From NCBI GenBank assembly GCA_903897205.1, contig CAIUAS010000191.1, positions 1-6,374 on the forward strand: DNA of 6,374 nucleotides. The letters run 5' to 3'. The notes under the pieces are model-generated. The model was not told the DNA's origin. It worked only from the letters and a program-made list of their open reading frames with translations, and ran no database searches. Of this stretch, positions 6,256-6,374 are shown piece by piece. Within the stretch, counting starts at the first letter, position 1, and each line of letters starts with the position of its first letter. The DNA is from an uncultured Gammaproteobacteria bacterium (lineage in GTDB: Bacteria > Pseudomonadota > Gammaproteobacteria > CAIUAS01). The translations under genes were made by a program, and so were the position numbers.

Positions 6256-6276
6256 ATAATAAAGAGGCAATATTGC

Positions 6277-6374
6277 ATGAGCCAACATATTCACGCGATT
6301 ACTGACACATCGTTTGAAACTGACGTTTTACAAGCCAGCCTTCCCATACTAGTCGATTTTTGGGCTGAGTGGTG
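6277..6374 (+). CDS. trxA: Thioredoxin, N-terminal 32 residues only (cut by window end)
   Basis: The open frame from ATG 6277 encodes 32 residues starting MSQHIHAITDTSFETDVLQA and ending PILVDFWAEW, with the final two bases TG fitting the first Cys of the expected CGPC active site. The ITDxSFexdVL start and LVDFWAEW strand are characteristic of Trx1, the cytoplasmic disulfide reductase that serves ribonucleotide reductase and other targets. The CxxC motif itself lies outside the window, so redox activity is inferred from the family. A ribosome-binding site AAAGAGG (6261-6267) precedes the ATG by 9 nt. It has its own predicted promoter and leader. In many gammaproteobacteria rho follows trxA, which would be expected downstream. 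Confidence 0.93.
   Translation, partial: MSQHIHAITDTSFETDVLQASLPILVDFWAEW

Noticed and set aside
6255..6260. Perfect TATAAT just before trxA as the main trxA -10
   Set aside because: A start about 7 nt downstream (near 6267) would leave a leader of about 10 nt without the AAAGAGG ribosome-binding site, and its -35 partner (TTAAAA) is weak; the upstream TTGACT/TATATT pair fits better.
1..6374. Mobile element, CRISPR array, toxin-antitoxin or defence island
   Set aside because: Every substantial reading frame is a conserved housekeeping family and no long repeats, att-like repeats or transposase remnants were seen.

Overview
The window is an AT-rich stretch (roughly 40% GC by eye) of gammaproteobacterial housekeeping genes, all on the + strand. 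The order is the 3' part of yicC, then gmk, rpoZ, spoT, ridA, a short lpoA-like lipoprotein gene, yraN, and the first 32 codons of trxA. The proteins resemble the E. coli and Pseudomonas homologues throughout. An LpoA-type lipoprotein, SpoT beside rpoZ/gmk, and spoT followed by ridA all point to Gammaproteobacteria. The AT-rich composition and compact spacing would suit Legionellales or a similar host-associated lineage, but the sequence alone does not settle that.

Layout: (1) 1-3895 holds yicC-gmk-rpoZ-spoT in tight array (gaps of 47, 50 and 18 nt), the classical block combining an endoribonuclease, guanylate kinase, RNA polymerase omega and the (p)ppGpp enzyme. A short GC-rich hairpin (3902-3917) follows spoT. 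(2) 3972-6063 holds ridA-lpoA-yraN, with an 18-nt gap and then near-contact or overlap, so these are probably cotranscribed. (3) 6064-6276 is non-coding and contains a near-consensus sigma70 promoter (TTGACT, 17-nt spacer, TATATT) followed by a leader of about 94 nt that can fold into a nested stem-loop ahead of trxA.

The genes link nucleotide metabolism and stress control. Gmk makes GDP, the precursor pool for GTP and pppGpp. SpoT turns over (p)ppGpp, and omega forms part of a (p)ppGpp site on RNA polymerase in E. coli. RidA detoxifies enamine/imine intermediates. The LpoA-like lipoprotein is a predicted outer-membrane activator of a class A penicillin-binding protein. YraN is a PD-(D/E)XK-like protein of unsettled role.

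No mobile element, CRISPR array, toxin-antitoxin pair or defence system is visible. The points most worth a second look are the eroded ATP-binding residues in the SpoT synthetase domain beside an intact hydrolase domain, the LpoA without its N-terminal module but with an unusual Asn/Asp/Thr tail, and the structured trxA leader.
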